Positions 16,791 to 25,306 of a stretch of 64,000 nt of DNA are shown one piece after another. The stretch is from Labedella populi (GTDB lineage Bacteria; Actinomycetota; Actinomycetes; Actinomycetales; Microbacteriaceae), in NCBI RefSeq assembly GCF_004078655.1, contig NZ_RZNC01000003.1, positions 558,001 to 622,000 on the forward strand. Direction: 5' to 3'. Positions within the stretch are counted from its first letter, which is position 1. Each line of letters opens with the position of its first letter. Under the pieces are notes generated by a model. That model worked only from the letters and a program-made list of their open reading frames with translations, was not told where the DNA came from and did no database searches. The translations under genes were made by a program, and so were the position numbers.

Positions 16791-17501
16791 CTACCGCGCG
16801 GACTCCGCCGCGACTCGAGGACCGTCCGCGACGGCGGACAGGTGGGCGTCCACGAGGATCGGATTGTGGTCGGACGCTCCCGGTGCGAGCGTTCGCACCG
16901 CGTCGATGCGCATTCCGCGCGAGGTCAGCAGGTCGAAGTGCGTCGAGAGCGACGCCGTGTGCCGGTAGGTCGGCGCGTCGCTGAAGGAGGCGGTGAAGCC
17001 GTCGAGGGCTGCGACCCGTTCGAGACCCGAGCGGAACAGGGGGTAGTTGAAGTCGCCGATCATCACGACCGCGTCACGATCGCTCACCTCGTCGAGCAGC
17101 ATGTGCGCCGCGGTCACCTGATGCCTCCTCAGCCGGTTGGTCGCCGTGAGCGGCGCGGCGTGGAAGGAGGCTACGGTCGTGCGGCCTCCCGTGCGTCGGT
17201 CGACCAGGCGAACAGCGAGCAGCCGCTCGGTCCCGGGCAGCAGGAAGAGATCATGCAGACCGCGCTTCAGCTGGAATGCCCGATGGAAGGTCACGGCGAA
17301 ACGATCGGCACGCACGTACACGCCGAGCCCCAGTGATCCGGTCGTCGTGGTCGCGGCGAGCTCGAGCTCCCCGAGACGTCCGGGAAGGTCGGAGACGTGC
17401 GCCTCCTGCACGCAGACGACGTCCGCGTCGTGGCCGCTCGCGAGCCCCTCCAACTCTCCGCTCGCCCGGTGGTGCCAGAGGTTGTAGCTCAGGATCCGCA
17501 T
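16791..17501 (-). CDS. endonuclease/exonuclease/phosphatase-family protein (paralogue)
   Basis: The 236-residue protein starts MRILSYNLWHHRA and carries CVQEAH, SFHAAPLTATNRLRR, IGDFNYPLF and GASDHNPI, the metal and catalytic motifs of the family. It is clearly related to the gene at 3709-4380 and has the same HAAPLTA and DFNYP blocks, so the two form a recent subfamily. ATG at 17501 follows GAGAGG. The longer frame starting upstream adds only Arg/His-rich sequence. Its role is unknown; Mg-dependent phosphodiester or phosphate-ester cleavage is expected. Confidence 0.85.
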   Translation of the reverse strand: MRILSYNLWHHRASGELEGLASGHDADVVCVQEAHVSDLPGRLGELELAATTTTGSLGLGVYVRADRFAVTFHRAFQLKRGLHDLFLLPGTERLLAVRLVDRRTGGRTTVASFHAAPLTATNRLRRHQVTAAHMLLDEVSDRDAVVMIGDFNYPLFRSGLERVAALDGFTASFSDAPTYRHTASLSTHFDLLTSRGMRIDAVRTLAPGASDHNPILVDAHLSAVADGPRVAAESAR

Positions 17502-17678
17502 GCGACGCCTCTCGTGTGGGTGGTGCCGTCGCCGCAATCGTATGAGCGGTCCGGTGGCACACGGTCGCCGTGCGCGGCCGTTCGCGGGGAATTGCCGGGC
17601 GATTCACCGTCGGTTCATCGGGCAAGTCCGTGCGGACCGCGGACGGCGTCGGATCCGGCGCCGTCCCCGAACGAACGA

Positions 17679-17699
17679 GCACGGGGCACGGGGCACGGG
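17679..17699. repeat. three tandem GCACGGG heptamers
   Basis: Three exact copies head to tail lie in the intergenic region before the GST-like gene. Slippage could vary the copy number. Confidence 0.7.
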
Positions 17700-17725
17700 A
17701 CAGCGGTCGGCGGGCATGCAACCGG

Positions 17726-17754
17726 TTCCATGCGTGTGAATGCACACGTAGGCT
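17726..17754 (+). promoter_or_regulatory. candidate leaderless promoter of GST-like gene
   Basis: TTCCAT, 17 bases, TAGGCT (17749-17754), then seven bases to ATG. An inverted repeat CGTGTG-AATG-CACACG lies between the two boxes and could be an operator. Confidence 0.4.
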
Positions 17755-17761
17755 CGACGGC

Positions 17762-18808
17762 ATGACGGATACGGAGCAGCAGCGGGAGACGACCGCGGGC
17801 GCACCTGGACAGGGCCGCTACGTCGAGCCCGGTCAGGAGTTCACGCGCGACACCAACTACATCGAGGACCGGATCACGCGCGACGCGCGCGACGGCTGGC
17901 CCGTCGAGGCGGGGCGTTATCGACTCGTCGCCGCACGTGCCTGTCCGTGGGCCAACCGCACGGTCATCGTGCGTCGGCTCCTCGGACTCGAGTCGGCCAT
18001 CTCGCTCGGACTCCCCGGCCCGACGCACGACGAACGCAGCTGGACGTTCGACCTCGACCCGGGCGGCGTCGACCCCGTCCTCGGGATCGAGCGACTGCAG
18101 GAGGCCTTCTTCGCACGCTTCCCCGACTATCCGCGCGGCATCACCGTTCCGGCGATCGTCGACGTCCCGACGGGACGGGTCGTCACGAACGACTACCCGC
18201 AGATCACGCTCGACTTCTCGACCGAATGGACGGACCTCCACCGCGACGGAGCACCGGACCTCTACCCGGAGCGCTTCCGCGACGAGATCGACGACGTGGC
18301 GGAGAAGATCTTCCACGACGTCAACAACGGCGTCTACAAGGCCGGATTCGCCGGTTCCCAGAAGGCGTACGAGCGCGCGTACGACGCACTCTTCGCGCGA
18401 CTCGACTGGCTCGAAGAGCGACTCGCGACGCAGCGCTTCCTCGTCGGCGACACGATCACCGAGGCGGACATCCGGCTCTTCACGACGCTCGCACGCTTCG
18501 ACGCCGTGTATCACGGTCACTTCAAGTGCAACCGGTCGAAGCTCAGCGAGATGCCGGTGCTCTGGGCCTACGCCCGCGATCTCTTCCAGACGCCCGGCTT
18601 CGGCGACACCATCGACTTCGCGCAGATCAAGGCCCACTACTACGTCGTGCACAGCGACATCAACCCGACGGGGATCATCCCGAAGGGTCCCGACCCCCGC
18701 GGATGGCTCACGCCGCACGCACGCGAGGAGCTCGGCGGCCGTCCCTTCGGCGACGGCACTCCCCCGCCGCCTCCGCCCGAGGGTGAGCGCGTCCCGCGGC
18801 TCGCGTGA
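17762..18808 (+). CDS. glutathionyl/mycothiolyl-hydroquinone reductase (YqjG/ECM4-type GST)
   Basis: The 348-residue protein has the Xi-class signature. The catalytic C61 lies in ARACPWANR, with TNDYPQITLDFSTEW binding the thiol cofactor, and the C-terminal helical domain contains FLVGDTITEADIRLF and HFKCN. The family reduces thiol adducts of quinones. Actinobacteria make mycothiol rather than glutathione, so the partner thiol is probably mycothiol (inference). A proline run GTPPPPPPEGE closes the protein. No ribosome site precedes ATG at 17762; TAGGCT lies seven bases before it, consistent with a leaderless transcript. Confidence 0.9.
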   Translation: MTDTEQQRETTAGAPGQGRYVEPGQEFTRDTNYIEDRITRDARDGWPVEAGRYRLVAARACPWANRTVIVRRLLGLESAISLGLPGPTHDERSWTFDLDPGGVDPVLGIERLQEAFFARFPDYPRGITVPAIVDVPTGRVVTNDYPQITLDFSTEWTDLHRDGAPDLYPERFRDEIDDVAEKIFHDVNNGVYKAGFAGSQKAYERAYDALFARLDWLEERLATQRFLVGDTITEADIRLFTTLARFDAVYHGHFKCNRSKLSEMPVLWAYARDLFQTPGFGDTIDFAQIKAHYYVVHSDINPTGIIPKGPDPRGWLTPHAREELGGRPFGDGTPPPPPPEGERVPRLA

Positions 18809-18820
18809 ATCGGCCGACGG

Positions 18821-19756
18821 CTACGGAAGCAGTGCCAGCTTCCCACCCGGGTGCTGCTCCGCGAGGAAGGCCATCGCCTCTCGCGCCTCGGCGAGCGGGA
18901 AGGTCCGTGCGACGGGAACGACGAGCTCGCCGCGACCGGCGAGGTCGATCAGCCGGGCCCGCACCCGGTCCCGGAACACCGCGCTCGCGGGGAAACGCCC
19001 CATGATGACGCGGTAGCCGTCCCTCTCGGCGCGGGTGAAGTTGGCGATGCTCACGATCCGACCACGATCGAGCACGAGGGCGAGAGACACGTCGATCGCC
19101 TCGTCGGTTCCGACGCAATCGAGTGACGCGGCGATCGGCCCGCCGGCGAGCGCGCGGACGCGCTCCTCGAGGCCCTCGCCGTACTCGATGTGCTCACCCC
19201 CGAAGCGCGCGACGGTCGCGGCGGAGCGCGCGCTCGCGGTCCCGATCGCGCGAGCGCCGATCAGTCGGGCCTGCTGCAGGACACTCACGCCGACGGCACC
19301 CGACGCTCCGTGCACGAGGATCGTGTCCCCCGCGCGCACTCCCGTGACGTCGAGCATCTCGGCCGCCGTCGTCCCCGCGAGGAGGAGGTTCGCCGCCTCG
19401 GGATGGCCGAGCGACGCCGGCTTCGCGAAGACGTCCTTCGCGGGGACCGTCACCGAGGAGGCGTAGCCGCCGCGGATCCGGAACGCGAGCACCTCGTCAC
19501 CGAGGGAACCGCCACCGGAGGCGAGTTCGGTGTCGGGACCGATCGCGGAGATCGACCCCGACACCTCGTAGCCGACACGGATGGGAAGATCCGCGCGATC
19601 TCGCCCGGCGGCGACGTGTTTGTAGTCAGCCGGGTTCATGCCCGACGCGCGCACGTCGATCGTCACCTCGCCGCATCCGGGAGCGGGGACCTCGAGGTCC
19701 ACCATCTCGAAGACGTCGAGTCCGCCGAAGTCACGTGCGATCCAGGAGAGTGCCAT
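18821..19756 (-). CDS. NAD(P)H-quinone-oxidoreductase-like MDR-family dehydrogenase
   Basis: The 311-residue protein lacks the zinc ligands of alcohol dehydrogenase. It has the quinone reductase features GMNPADYKHVAAG near residue 42, LLLAGTTAAEML, and the NADP-binding VHGASGAVGVSVLQQARLIGA. It should reduce quinones or enones in the cytoplasm using NADPH. Start choice is uncertain: ATG at 19756 and GTG at 19765 share a GAGGGGG whose distance is long for one and short for the other. It lies downstream of the zinc-dependent dehydrogenase gene in the same direction, with a 22-base gap. Confidence 0.85.
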   Translation of the reverse strand: MALSWIARDFGGLDVFEMVDLEVPAPGCGEVTIDVRASGMNPADYKHVAAGRDRADLPIRVGYEVSGSISAIGPDTELASGGGSLGDEVLAFRIRGGYASSVTVPAKDVFAKPASLGHPEAANLLLAGTTAAEMLDVTGVRAGDTILVHGASGAVGVSVLQQARLIGARAIGTASARSAATVARFGGEHIEYGEGLEERVRALAGGPIAASLDCVGTDEAIDVSLALVLDRGRIVSIANFTRAERDGYRVIMGRFPASAVFRDRVRARLIDLAGRGELVVPVARTFPLAEAREAMAFLAEQHPGGKLALLP

Positions 19757-19778
19757 GCCGACCACTCAACCCCCTCGA

Positions 19779-21002
19779 TCAGGCGGACGCGTCAGCCACG
19801 CTGAGGACGGTCTTGATCCACCCCGGTTCGCGGCGGTCGAACGCCTCGTAGGCGTCGATCGCGGAGGCCAGTTCCGCGTGCTGCGTGATGAAGGGCCGCA
19901 CGTCGAAGGCGCCCGTCGCCACGAGGTCGAGGAGCGGCGGCGTCACGCGGTGGTGGTCGCAGTTCCCGGCGCGGATCGTGAGGTTCTTGTTCATCGCCTC
20001 GCCGATCGGGTAGGACGTGAGCGTCGGAGGGTAGACGCCGATGATGCTGATGCGCCCGTATTTCGCGACGGCCTGCACGGCCCATTGAGCGGCTTGCGTC
20101 GGCGCATCGCCCGGAACCCAGGTGTCGCCGTCCGGCTCCGCCTCGGGCGCGACCTGGTCGACCTCCCGCGCGAACTGCTCGGCGTTCTCCTGCGCCTGCT
20201 CGGCCGCCGGACCCGTCTTCGGCGCCTGGGCATCGACGCCGACCGCGTCGATCACGACGTCGGCCCCGATCTCGTTCGTGAGAGACATGATCGCCGCGAC
20301 GGGGTCCTCGGCGTTGAAGTCGACGACCTCCGCGTTCTGGGCGAGCGACTCCGTGAGCCGGGTGTCGATGCCGTCGACGGAGATCACTCGAGCAGCGCCC
20401 ATCTTCCACGCCGACGCGATCGCGAGCTGTCCCACGATCCCCGCGCCGAAGACGGCGACGACGTCGCCGGGCGTGATGGCGCCGAGTTCCGCGCCGAACC
20501 AGGACGTCGGGAGGATGTCGGACAAGAGGATCGCGTCCTCGTCGCTCACGGTGTCCGGAATGGGGACGAGAGTGTTGCGTGCCCACGGCACACGTGCGAA
20601 CTCCGCTTGGAGCCCGTTCACCGGTCCCGTCGACTCCGGGCCACCGAAGAAGCACGTTCCCGCCGACGGACCGTTCGGGTTGGCGACGTCGCACTGCGCT
20701 GTGTGGCCCTCACGGCAGTATCGGCACGCGCCGCACGAGACCGTCGAGTCGATGATCACGCGGTCGCCCGGGCTGAAGCCCCGAACGTTCTCGCCGACCT
20801 CCTCGACAACGCCGACGGCCTCGTGACCGAGGATCGTCCCTTCCCTCATCGGGCCCATCGTGCCGCGGATGAAGTGCAGGTCGGTACCGCAGATCGCGCT
20901 GCGCGTGATGCGCACGATCGCATCCTCCGGATGCTGGATGGCGGGCTTGTCGACCTCGTCGAGCCGGATGTCTCCGACCCCGTGCCACACGATCGCCTTC
21001 AT
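19779..21002 (-). CDS. zinc-dependent alcohol dehydrogenase, formaldehyde-dehydrogenase-like
   Basis: The 407-residue protein has the catalytic zinc cysteine in SAICGTDLHF, GHEAVGVVEEVG, and a structural zinc cluster CGACRYCREGHTAQC. The Rossmann motif is VFGAGIVGQLAIASA. A hydrophilic insert (AEQAQENAEQFAREVDQV and following, about residues 258-300) is typical of the glutathione-independent formaldehyde-dehydrogenase-like branch. It oxidises an alcohol or aldehyde adduct with NAD. GGAAGGAGG precedes ATG. A related enzyme is at 46149-47297. The long 5' leader contains a GTCCCGG hairpin. Confidence 0.9.
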   Translation of the reverse strand: MKAIVWHGVGDIRLDEVDKPAIQHPEDAIVRITRSAICGTDLHFIRGTMGPMREGTILGHEAVGVVEEVGENVRGFSPGDRVIIDSTVSCGACRYCREGHTAQCDVANPNGPSAGTCFFGGPESTGPVNGLQAEFARVPWARNTLVPIPDTVSDEDAILLSDILPTSWFGAELGAITPGDVVAVFGAGIVGQLAIASAWKMGAARVISVDGIDTRLTESLAQNAEVVDFNAEDPVAAIMSLTNEIGADVVIDAVGVDAQAPKTGPAAEQAQENAEQFAREVDQVAPEAEPDGDTWVPGDAPTQAAQWAVQAVAKYGRISIIGVYPPTLTSYPIGEAMNKNLTIRAGNCDHHRVTPPLLDLVATGAFDVRPFITQHAELASAIDAYEAFDRREPGWIKTVLSVADASA

Positions 21003-21026
21003 CGGTTCCTCCTTCCCGCACCGGCC

Positions 21027-21076
21027 GTCCCGGCGCCCGGGACAGCCACGTTAGGCGCGAGAGGCGACACTGTCCG
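21027..21076 (-). promoter_or_regulatory. promoter and leader hairpin of the zinc dehydrogenase gene
   Basis: On the minus strand CGGACA (21071-21076), 17 bases, TAACGT (21048-21053). Downstream in the leader, GTCCCGG-CGC-CCGGGAC (21027-21043) can fold just before the ribosome site. Confidence 0.4.
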
Positions 21077-21117
21077 GGGCTGGCCCTCGGCGGACGGGCG
21101 TGCTACCTGCGGCGGGC

Positions 21118-21176
21118 GACCGTCGATGTCGACCGTCGTGTGGACCGTCGAGTGGGGACCGTCAGTGTGGACCGTC
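21118..21176. repeat. five-copy GACCGTC minisatellite
   Basis: GACCGTC occurs at 21118, 21131, 21143, 21157 and 21170, spaced 12-14 bases, with similar GTG/GTGG spacers. The last copy overlaps the stop of the HSL-type gene. It may be a slippage product or a binding-site array. Confidence 0.6.
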
Positions 21177-22488
21177 AGTCGTGCAGCGTCCGGAGAGCGG
21201 ACACGACGTCACGGTGCCACCGTCGCGCGGCAGGAACAGAGCCGAGGAAGATGGGGGTGTCGTGCGTCATCCCCAAGTAGCGGACGACACTCGCCTCGAC
21301 ACCCGCGGCGCGGAGCGCCGCACCGTACGCCGCGCCCTCTCCGCGGAGCGCGTCGTACTCGGCCGTCAGGATGTGTGCCGGTGGAAGACCGGCGTGCGAC
21401 GGAGCGAGCAGCGGCGACGCGAGCGGGTTGCGCGCATCGGCGGGTGCGGGCAGGTACGTCCGCGCGACCGAACGCATCTCCCGGGCGGCGAGGAACGCCG
21501 GGACGCCCAAGGCGCGGACCGGTCCGAAGTCGACGTGCTTCCCTGTCAGGTCCACCACGGGGACCTCGAGCAGCTGGAAGCGGAGGGGAATGGTCGCCGC
21601 GTCCCGGTTGAGGAGAGTGACGGCGGCAGCGATGTTCCCGCCCGCCGAGATGCCGGAGATCGCGAGCCGGTCGGCGTCGATGCCGAGGCCCGCGGCCTCC
21701 CGCACGAGCCAGCCGAGCGCCGCGTGTCCTTGCTCGACGGCCGTCGGGAACTTGTGCTCCGGGGCGAGGGCGTAATCGACGGCGACGACGGCGACGCCCG
21801 CGTCGAACGCTCGGAGGCGGAAACCCGCGTCCGTCGTCGGATAGTCGATGCCGCCGATGCGGAAGCCGCCGCCGTAGAACGCGAGCGTGGCGGGCACGAG
21901 GGAGCGCTCCGTCGTGGCGTCGGGCTCCGGCTGGCGAATGGAGGCCGCCGAGTCCGTGGCCGCGTCGGCGTCCGCGTCGGCGTCCGCGTCCGCGAGGTCC
22001 GGATAGTAGATGCGGACGCGGACGTCGGGGCGGCCCGGGACGGGCACGAGGTATTCGACGATGCGGACGTCGGGACCCGGCCGCCCCACGGCAGCGAGCT
22101 CCTTCCGATCCCACGCGATCGCGGCCTTGCGGTGTGCCGAGCGCGTCGGCTTCTTCTTCGGGGCCGCACGCTTACGGGCGGGTGCCGTCGGAACACTCGT
22201 CGGAGTCGATCGACCAGCACTGCTCGGCGTGCTCCCGAGTGTGACGGCCGTCCCCAGTCCCGATTTCTCGGCAGCCGGTCCGGAGCCGGACCGGGCACCG
22301 GCCGTCGACGCCACCGCGCGGGCACCACTCGCTGCACCGTGCGCCGGCGCGGGTGGCGGCGCCAGGCGCACCGCGAGTCGTGCCAGCCACGGCTGGTCCC
22401 ACTTCTCCGCGAAGCCCTGCAGCGTCGTGCGGATGAGGTAGGCGCGATGGGTGCGGAGCCGATCGGCGAAGAAAGGATCGAGGGGCAC
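21175..22488 (-). CDS. HSL-type alpha/beta hydrolase (esterase) with long linker
   Basis: The 437-residue protein has a catalytic domain from about residue 180 on: YGGGFRIGGIDYP in place of the usual HGGGF oxyanion loop, nucleophile elbow ISGISAGGNIA, then EYDALRGEG and the histidine of MTHDTPIF. It likely hydrolyses short acyl esters. Residues ~45-115 are a low-complexity Ala/Pro/Lys linker, and about residues 164-175 are an (Ala-Asp) run encoded by hexanucleotide repeats. It starts at GTG 22488 behind GGAGG. The unusually long N-terminus suggests a larger, possibly two-part protein. It is divergent from the DNA ligase gene. Confidence 0.82.
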   Translation of the reverse strand: MPLDPFFADRLRTHRAYLIRTTLQGFAEKWDQPWLARLAVRLAPPPAPAHGAASGARAVASTAGARSGSGPAAEKSGLGTAVTLGSTPSSAGRSTPTSVPTAPARKRAAPKKKPTRSAHRKAAIAWDRKELAAVGRPGPDVRIVEYLVPVPGRPDVRVRIYYPDLADADADADADAATDSAASIRQPEPDATTERSLVPATLAFYGGGFRIGGIDYPTTDAGFRLRAFDAGVAVVAVDYALAPEHKFPTAVEQGHAALGWLVREAAGLGIDADRLAISGISAGGNIAAAVTLLNRDAATIPLRFQLLEVPVVDLTGKHVDFGPVRALGVPAFLAAREMRSVARTYLPAPADARNPLASPLLAPSHAGLPPAHILTAEYDALRGEGAAYGAALRAAGVEASVVRYLGMTHDTPIFLGSVPAARRWHRDVVSALRTLHD

Positions 22489-22613
22489 GGGACCTCCGGT
22501 GTCGAGCGGGCCGCCAGTCTACGATGACGGCTCGAGGGAACCGGCGGGCTTGCGGATCGTGCCCGCTCGCGCCACCCGTGGCGCACGCCGGGCGGTCCGG
22601 ACAGGATGGTCGC

Positions 22614-23669
22614 ATGACGCTCTCGATCGGTGATCCCGTCTCGCCCATGCTCGCGAAGGCCGTCGACGCCGTTCCCGAGCCCGACGCCGTGGCCGGCGGT
22701 CTCTCCTATGAACCGAAATGGGACGGCTTCCGCAGCATCGTCTACGTCGGGGATGACGGTGCCGTCGAACTCGGCAGCCGCGGGACGAAACCCCTGACGC
22801 GGTACTTCCCGGAACTCGTGGACGCGCTCGCCGAACGCCTGCCTCACGGAAGCGTCGTCGACGGCGAGATCGTCGTCCGCGTCGGGGAGCCGGGACGTGA
22901 GAAGCTCGATTGGGAGGCGCTCTCTCAGCGGATCCACCCGGCCGCGAGCCGCGTACGCGCTCTCGCCCACGAGACGCCGGCGTCGTTCATCGCGTTCGAC
23001 GTGCTCCAGGTGGACGGCGAGAGCCTGCTCGGCTCGCCCTTCTCCGAGCGGCGGGACGTCCTCGAGTCGATGCTCGCCGACGTGACGGCTCCCGTGCACC
23101 TCACCCAGACCACTCGCGACGTCGAGATCGCGCGCCGATGGCTCGCGGAGTTCGAAGGGGCAGGTCTCGACGGCGTGGTGGCGAAGCCCCTCGCCGTCGC
23201 CTACTCCCCCGGCAAGCGCGTCATGCTCAAGGCGAAGCATCACCGGACGGCGGACGTCGTCGTGCTCGGATACCGCATCCACACGAGTGGATCGGGCGTC
23301 GGTTCGCTCCTCCTCGGTCTCTACGACGAGGACGGCACGCTGCGGAACGTCGGAGGAGCGTCGGCCTTCACGACCGTACGGCGGCGGGAGCTCATCGACG
23401 AGCTCGAGGCCGACGTGATGCGGGACGAGAGCGGGGACCCGGTCCGCGGCGAGACCGAACGCTCGCGGTTCTCGGGGAGCAAGGACGTCTCGTTCGTGCG
23501 GCTCGAACCGCGACGCGTCGTCGAGGTCCGGTACGACCAGATGGAGGGCGATCGCTTCCGCCACACGGTGCAGTTCGCACGGTGGCGTCCGGATCGCGAT
23601 GCCCGCTCGTGCACCTTCGCACAGCTCGAGGTTCCCGCCCGCTACGACCTGGGCGACGTCCTCTCCTGA
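22614..23669 (+). CDS. ATP-dependent DNA ligase, LigC type
   Basis: The 351-residue protein has the nucleotidyltransferase motif I YEPKWDGFR with the adenylated K35, then ELGSRGTKPLTRYFPEL, DGEIVV (motif III), FIAFDVLQ, GLDGVVAKP (motif IV) and MLKAKHHRTAD (motif V). The C-terminal OB fold ends the protein. Mycobacterial LigC ligases act as backup end-joining or repair ligases. It converges with the LigD-type polymerase gene, separated by a perfect palindrome. ATG at 22614 has CAGGAT six bases upstream, so it could be leaderless or use AGGA as ribosome site. Confidence 0.92.
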   Translation: MTLSIGDPVSPMLAKAVDAVPEPDAVAGGLSYEPKWDGFRSIVYVGDDGAVELGSRGTKPLTRYFPELVDALAERLPHGSVVDGEIVVRVGEPGREKLDWEALSQRIHPAASRVRALAHETPASFIAFDVLQVDGESLLGSPFSERRDVLESMLADVTAPVHLTQTTRDVEIARRWLAEFEGAGLDGVVAKPLAVAYSPGKRVMLKAKHHRTADVVVLGYRIHTSGSGVGSLLLGLYDEDGTLRNVGGASAFTTVRRRELIDELEADVMRDESGDPVRGETERSRFSGSKDVSFVRLEPRRVVEVRYDQMEGDRFRHTVQFARWRPDRDARSCTFAQLEVPARYDLGDVLS

Positions 23670-23691
23670 CCGCGCGCCGAGCCCCCCCTAT

Positions 23692-23751
23692 CCCCCCTGA
23701 ACACTTCCTTTGTGCTCGAAAATTCGAGCACAAAGGAAGTGTTCAGGGGGG
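23692..23751. terminator. perfect palindrome, 29-bp arms and 2-base loop
   Basis: Two 29-base arms (outer ends CCCCCC and GGGGGG, inner ends TGCTCGAA and TTCGAGCA) flank AA. They lie between the convergent ligase and polymerase genes, starting 22 bases after one stop and ending 18 bases before the other. It probably terminates both transcripts. It is AT-richer than the surroundings and could be a repeated element. Confidence 0.75.
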
Positions 23752-23769
23752 TGAGTGTGTCTGGGGGGG

Positions 23770-24792
23770 TCAGTCGGGGTGACGGGCTCGCGAGGGCTGG
23801 ACGCGCGGCGGCTCGCCGGGCATCTTCGGGAAATCGGGTGGAAAGGGCAGTTCGCCGAGACCGCTCTCGAGATCGCGCTGCCACCACTGCATGAGCACGT
23901 CGAGCCGTCCGGGCTTCTCGTGCATCCGCGCCCACGGGTCCCCGACGGCGCGCAACCGCTCGGGGACCGTCAGCACCGTCAGGTCGTGCGGTTCGACGTC
24001 GTCGAGCTCGTCCCACTCGAGCGGACATGAGACCGACGCCATCGGGAGGGCTCGGGGGCTGTAGGCGCCCGCCATCGTGCGGTCACGGTTCGCTTGGTTG
24101 AAGTCGACGAAGATCTTCTCGCCCCGCTCCTCCTTCCACCACGAGGTCGTCACGGCGTCGGGCATCCGCCGTTCGAGTTCACGCGCCGCCGCGATGACGG
24201 CGTGCCGGACGTCGAGGAACTCGAGGACGGGCTCGATCGGCGCGAAGACGTGCAGCCCCCGGTTGCCGGACGTCTTCACGAACGCCGTGAGCCCCACCTC
24301 GGCGAGCAGCTCGCGAAGCGCGTGCGCGGCCGGAACCGCGTCGCCGAAGTCGGTGCCCGGCTGCGGGTCGAGGTCGATCCGGAACTGGTCGGGGTGGTCG
24401 GTGTCACCGGCGCGAGACGCCCACGGATGGAACACGACCGTGTTCATCTGGACCGCCCACACCGTCGCGGCGGCCTCGTGGAGCACCACCTGGGGGTGCG
24501 CGCGGGCGCTCGGATACTGAACCGTCACGGAATCGACGTAGTCGGGCGCGCCCTTCGGCGGGTTCTTCGAGAAGAACCACTCGCCGTCGGTGCCCTCGGG
24601 GAAGCGCTGCAGAGACACCGGCCGGTCGCCGTTCGCGGCCAGGAAGGCGTCGGAGACCTCGACCATGTACGTGGCCAGGTCGAGTTTCGTGATCCCGGCC
24701 TCCGGCCACAGCACACGATCGGGACTCGAGATCCGGACCTGACGATCGCCGGCTGGACCGGGGACGGGGAGGGTGACCGCGCTGCTTGCCAT
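23770..24792 (-). CDS. LigD-type primase-polymerase (stand-alone POL domain)
   Basis: The 340-residue protein is only the archaeo-eukaryotic primase-like polymerase domain of LigD. FFSKNPPKGAPDY binds the 5'-phosphate end, the metal ligands are in FRIDLDPQPGTDF (D140, D142), SGNRGLHVF is at 175-183, and the third acid lies in EKIFVDFNQ. It has no ligase or nuclease domain. Such proteins fill gaps with ribo- or deoxynucleotides in non-homologous end joining and base-excision repair. It forms a split LigD-like system with the neighbouring ligase; no Ku gene is in the window. Confidence 0.92.
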   Translation of the reverse strand: MASSAVTLPVPGPAGDRQVRISSPDRVLWPEAGITKLDLATYMVEVSDAFLAANGDRPVSLQRFPEGTDGEWFFSKNPPKGAPDYVDSVTVQYPSARAHPQVVLHEAAATVWAVQMNTVVFHPWASRAGDTDHPDQFRIDLDPQPGTDFGDAVPAAHALRELLAEVGLTAFVKTSGNRGLHVFAPIEPVLEFLDVRHAVIAAARELERRMPDAVTTSWWKEERGEKIFVDFNQANRDRTMAGAYSPRALPMASVSCPLEWDELDDVEPHDLTVLTVPERLRAVGDPWARMHEKPGRLDVLMQWWQRDLESGLGELPFPPDFPKMPGEPPRVQPSRARHPD

Positions 24793-24889
24793 GCGAGCAC
24801 CATACGGGGAAGACCGTGGGCACCGCGAGGGGTCGGCGCGACGGCGGTCGGCGGCGCGTCCCCTTCGGGAGCACCGCCGACCGAGCGGG

Positions 24890-25306
24890 TCAGTCCTCCG
24901 AGATCTCGGCGACCGTCTCTCCGACCTCGACGGGCTCCAGAGCACGGGCCACGTCCGCCTGGCTGACGATGCCCACGAGATCGTGCCCGTCGATCACCGG
25001 CAGGCGACGGACCTGGTGACGCTCCATCACGTCGAGCGCCTCCCGCACGTCGTCGTCCGCCCCGATCGTCACGGGCTTGCCCTCGGCGAGGCTGCCGACG
25101 AGGGTCTGCGACGGATCGCCGCCCTCGGCGATGCACTTCACGACGATGTCGCGGTCGCTCACCATGCCGGCGAGTCGGTTGTCCTCGCCGCAGATCGGGA
25201 GGGCTCCCACGTCGAGATCGCGCATCTTCCGTGCCGCATCCACGAGGGTGTCGTTCACTCCGGCGCACTCGGCGCCGGGCGTCATGATGTCGCGTGCAAC
25301 AACCAT
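24890..25306 (-). CDS. CBS-domain-pair protein
   Basis: The 138-residue protein starts MVVARDIMTPGAECAG and consists of two CBS motifs (LPICGEDNRLAGMVSDRDIV and LPVIDGHDLVGIVSQADVA). CBS pairs bind adenine nucleotides and usually regulate a partner protein; actinobacterial stand-alone versions are often stress induced. No partner is evident. AAAGGA precedes ATG. It is divergent from recQ across about 250 bases that I otherwise read as non-coding. Confidence 0.88.
   Translation of the reverse strand: MVVARDIMTPGAECAGVNDTLVDAARKMRDLDVGALPICGEDNRLAGMVSDRDIVVKCIAEGGDPSQTLVGSLAEGKPVTIGADDDVREALDVMERHQVRRLPVIDGHDLVGIVSQADVARALEPVEVGETVAEISED

Noticed and set aside
17501-17537. Longer start for the second endo/exonuclease gene
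   Set aside because: It adds only an Arg/His run; ATG 17501 has GAGAGG upstream and aligns with the family start RILSYN.
17679-17699. CRISPR-like array
   Set aside because: Only three 7-base units without spacers; no cas genes in the window.
21546-23564. Minus-strand open frame of 672 codons spanning the HSL hydrolase start and the ligase gene
   Set aside because: Low-complexity sequence, antisense to the ligase and out of frame with the hydrolase; no family motifs.
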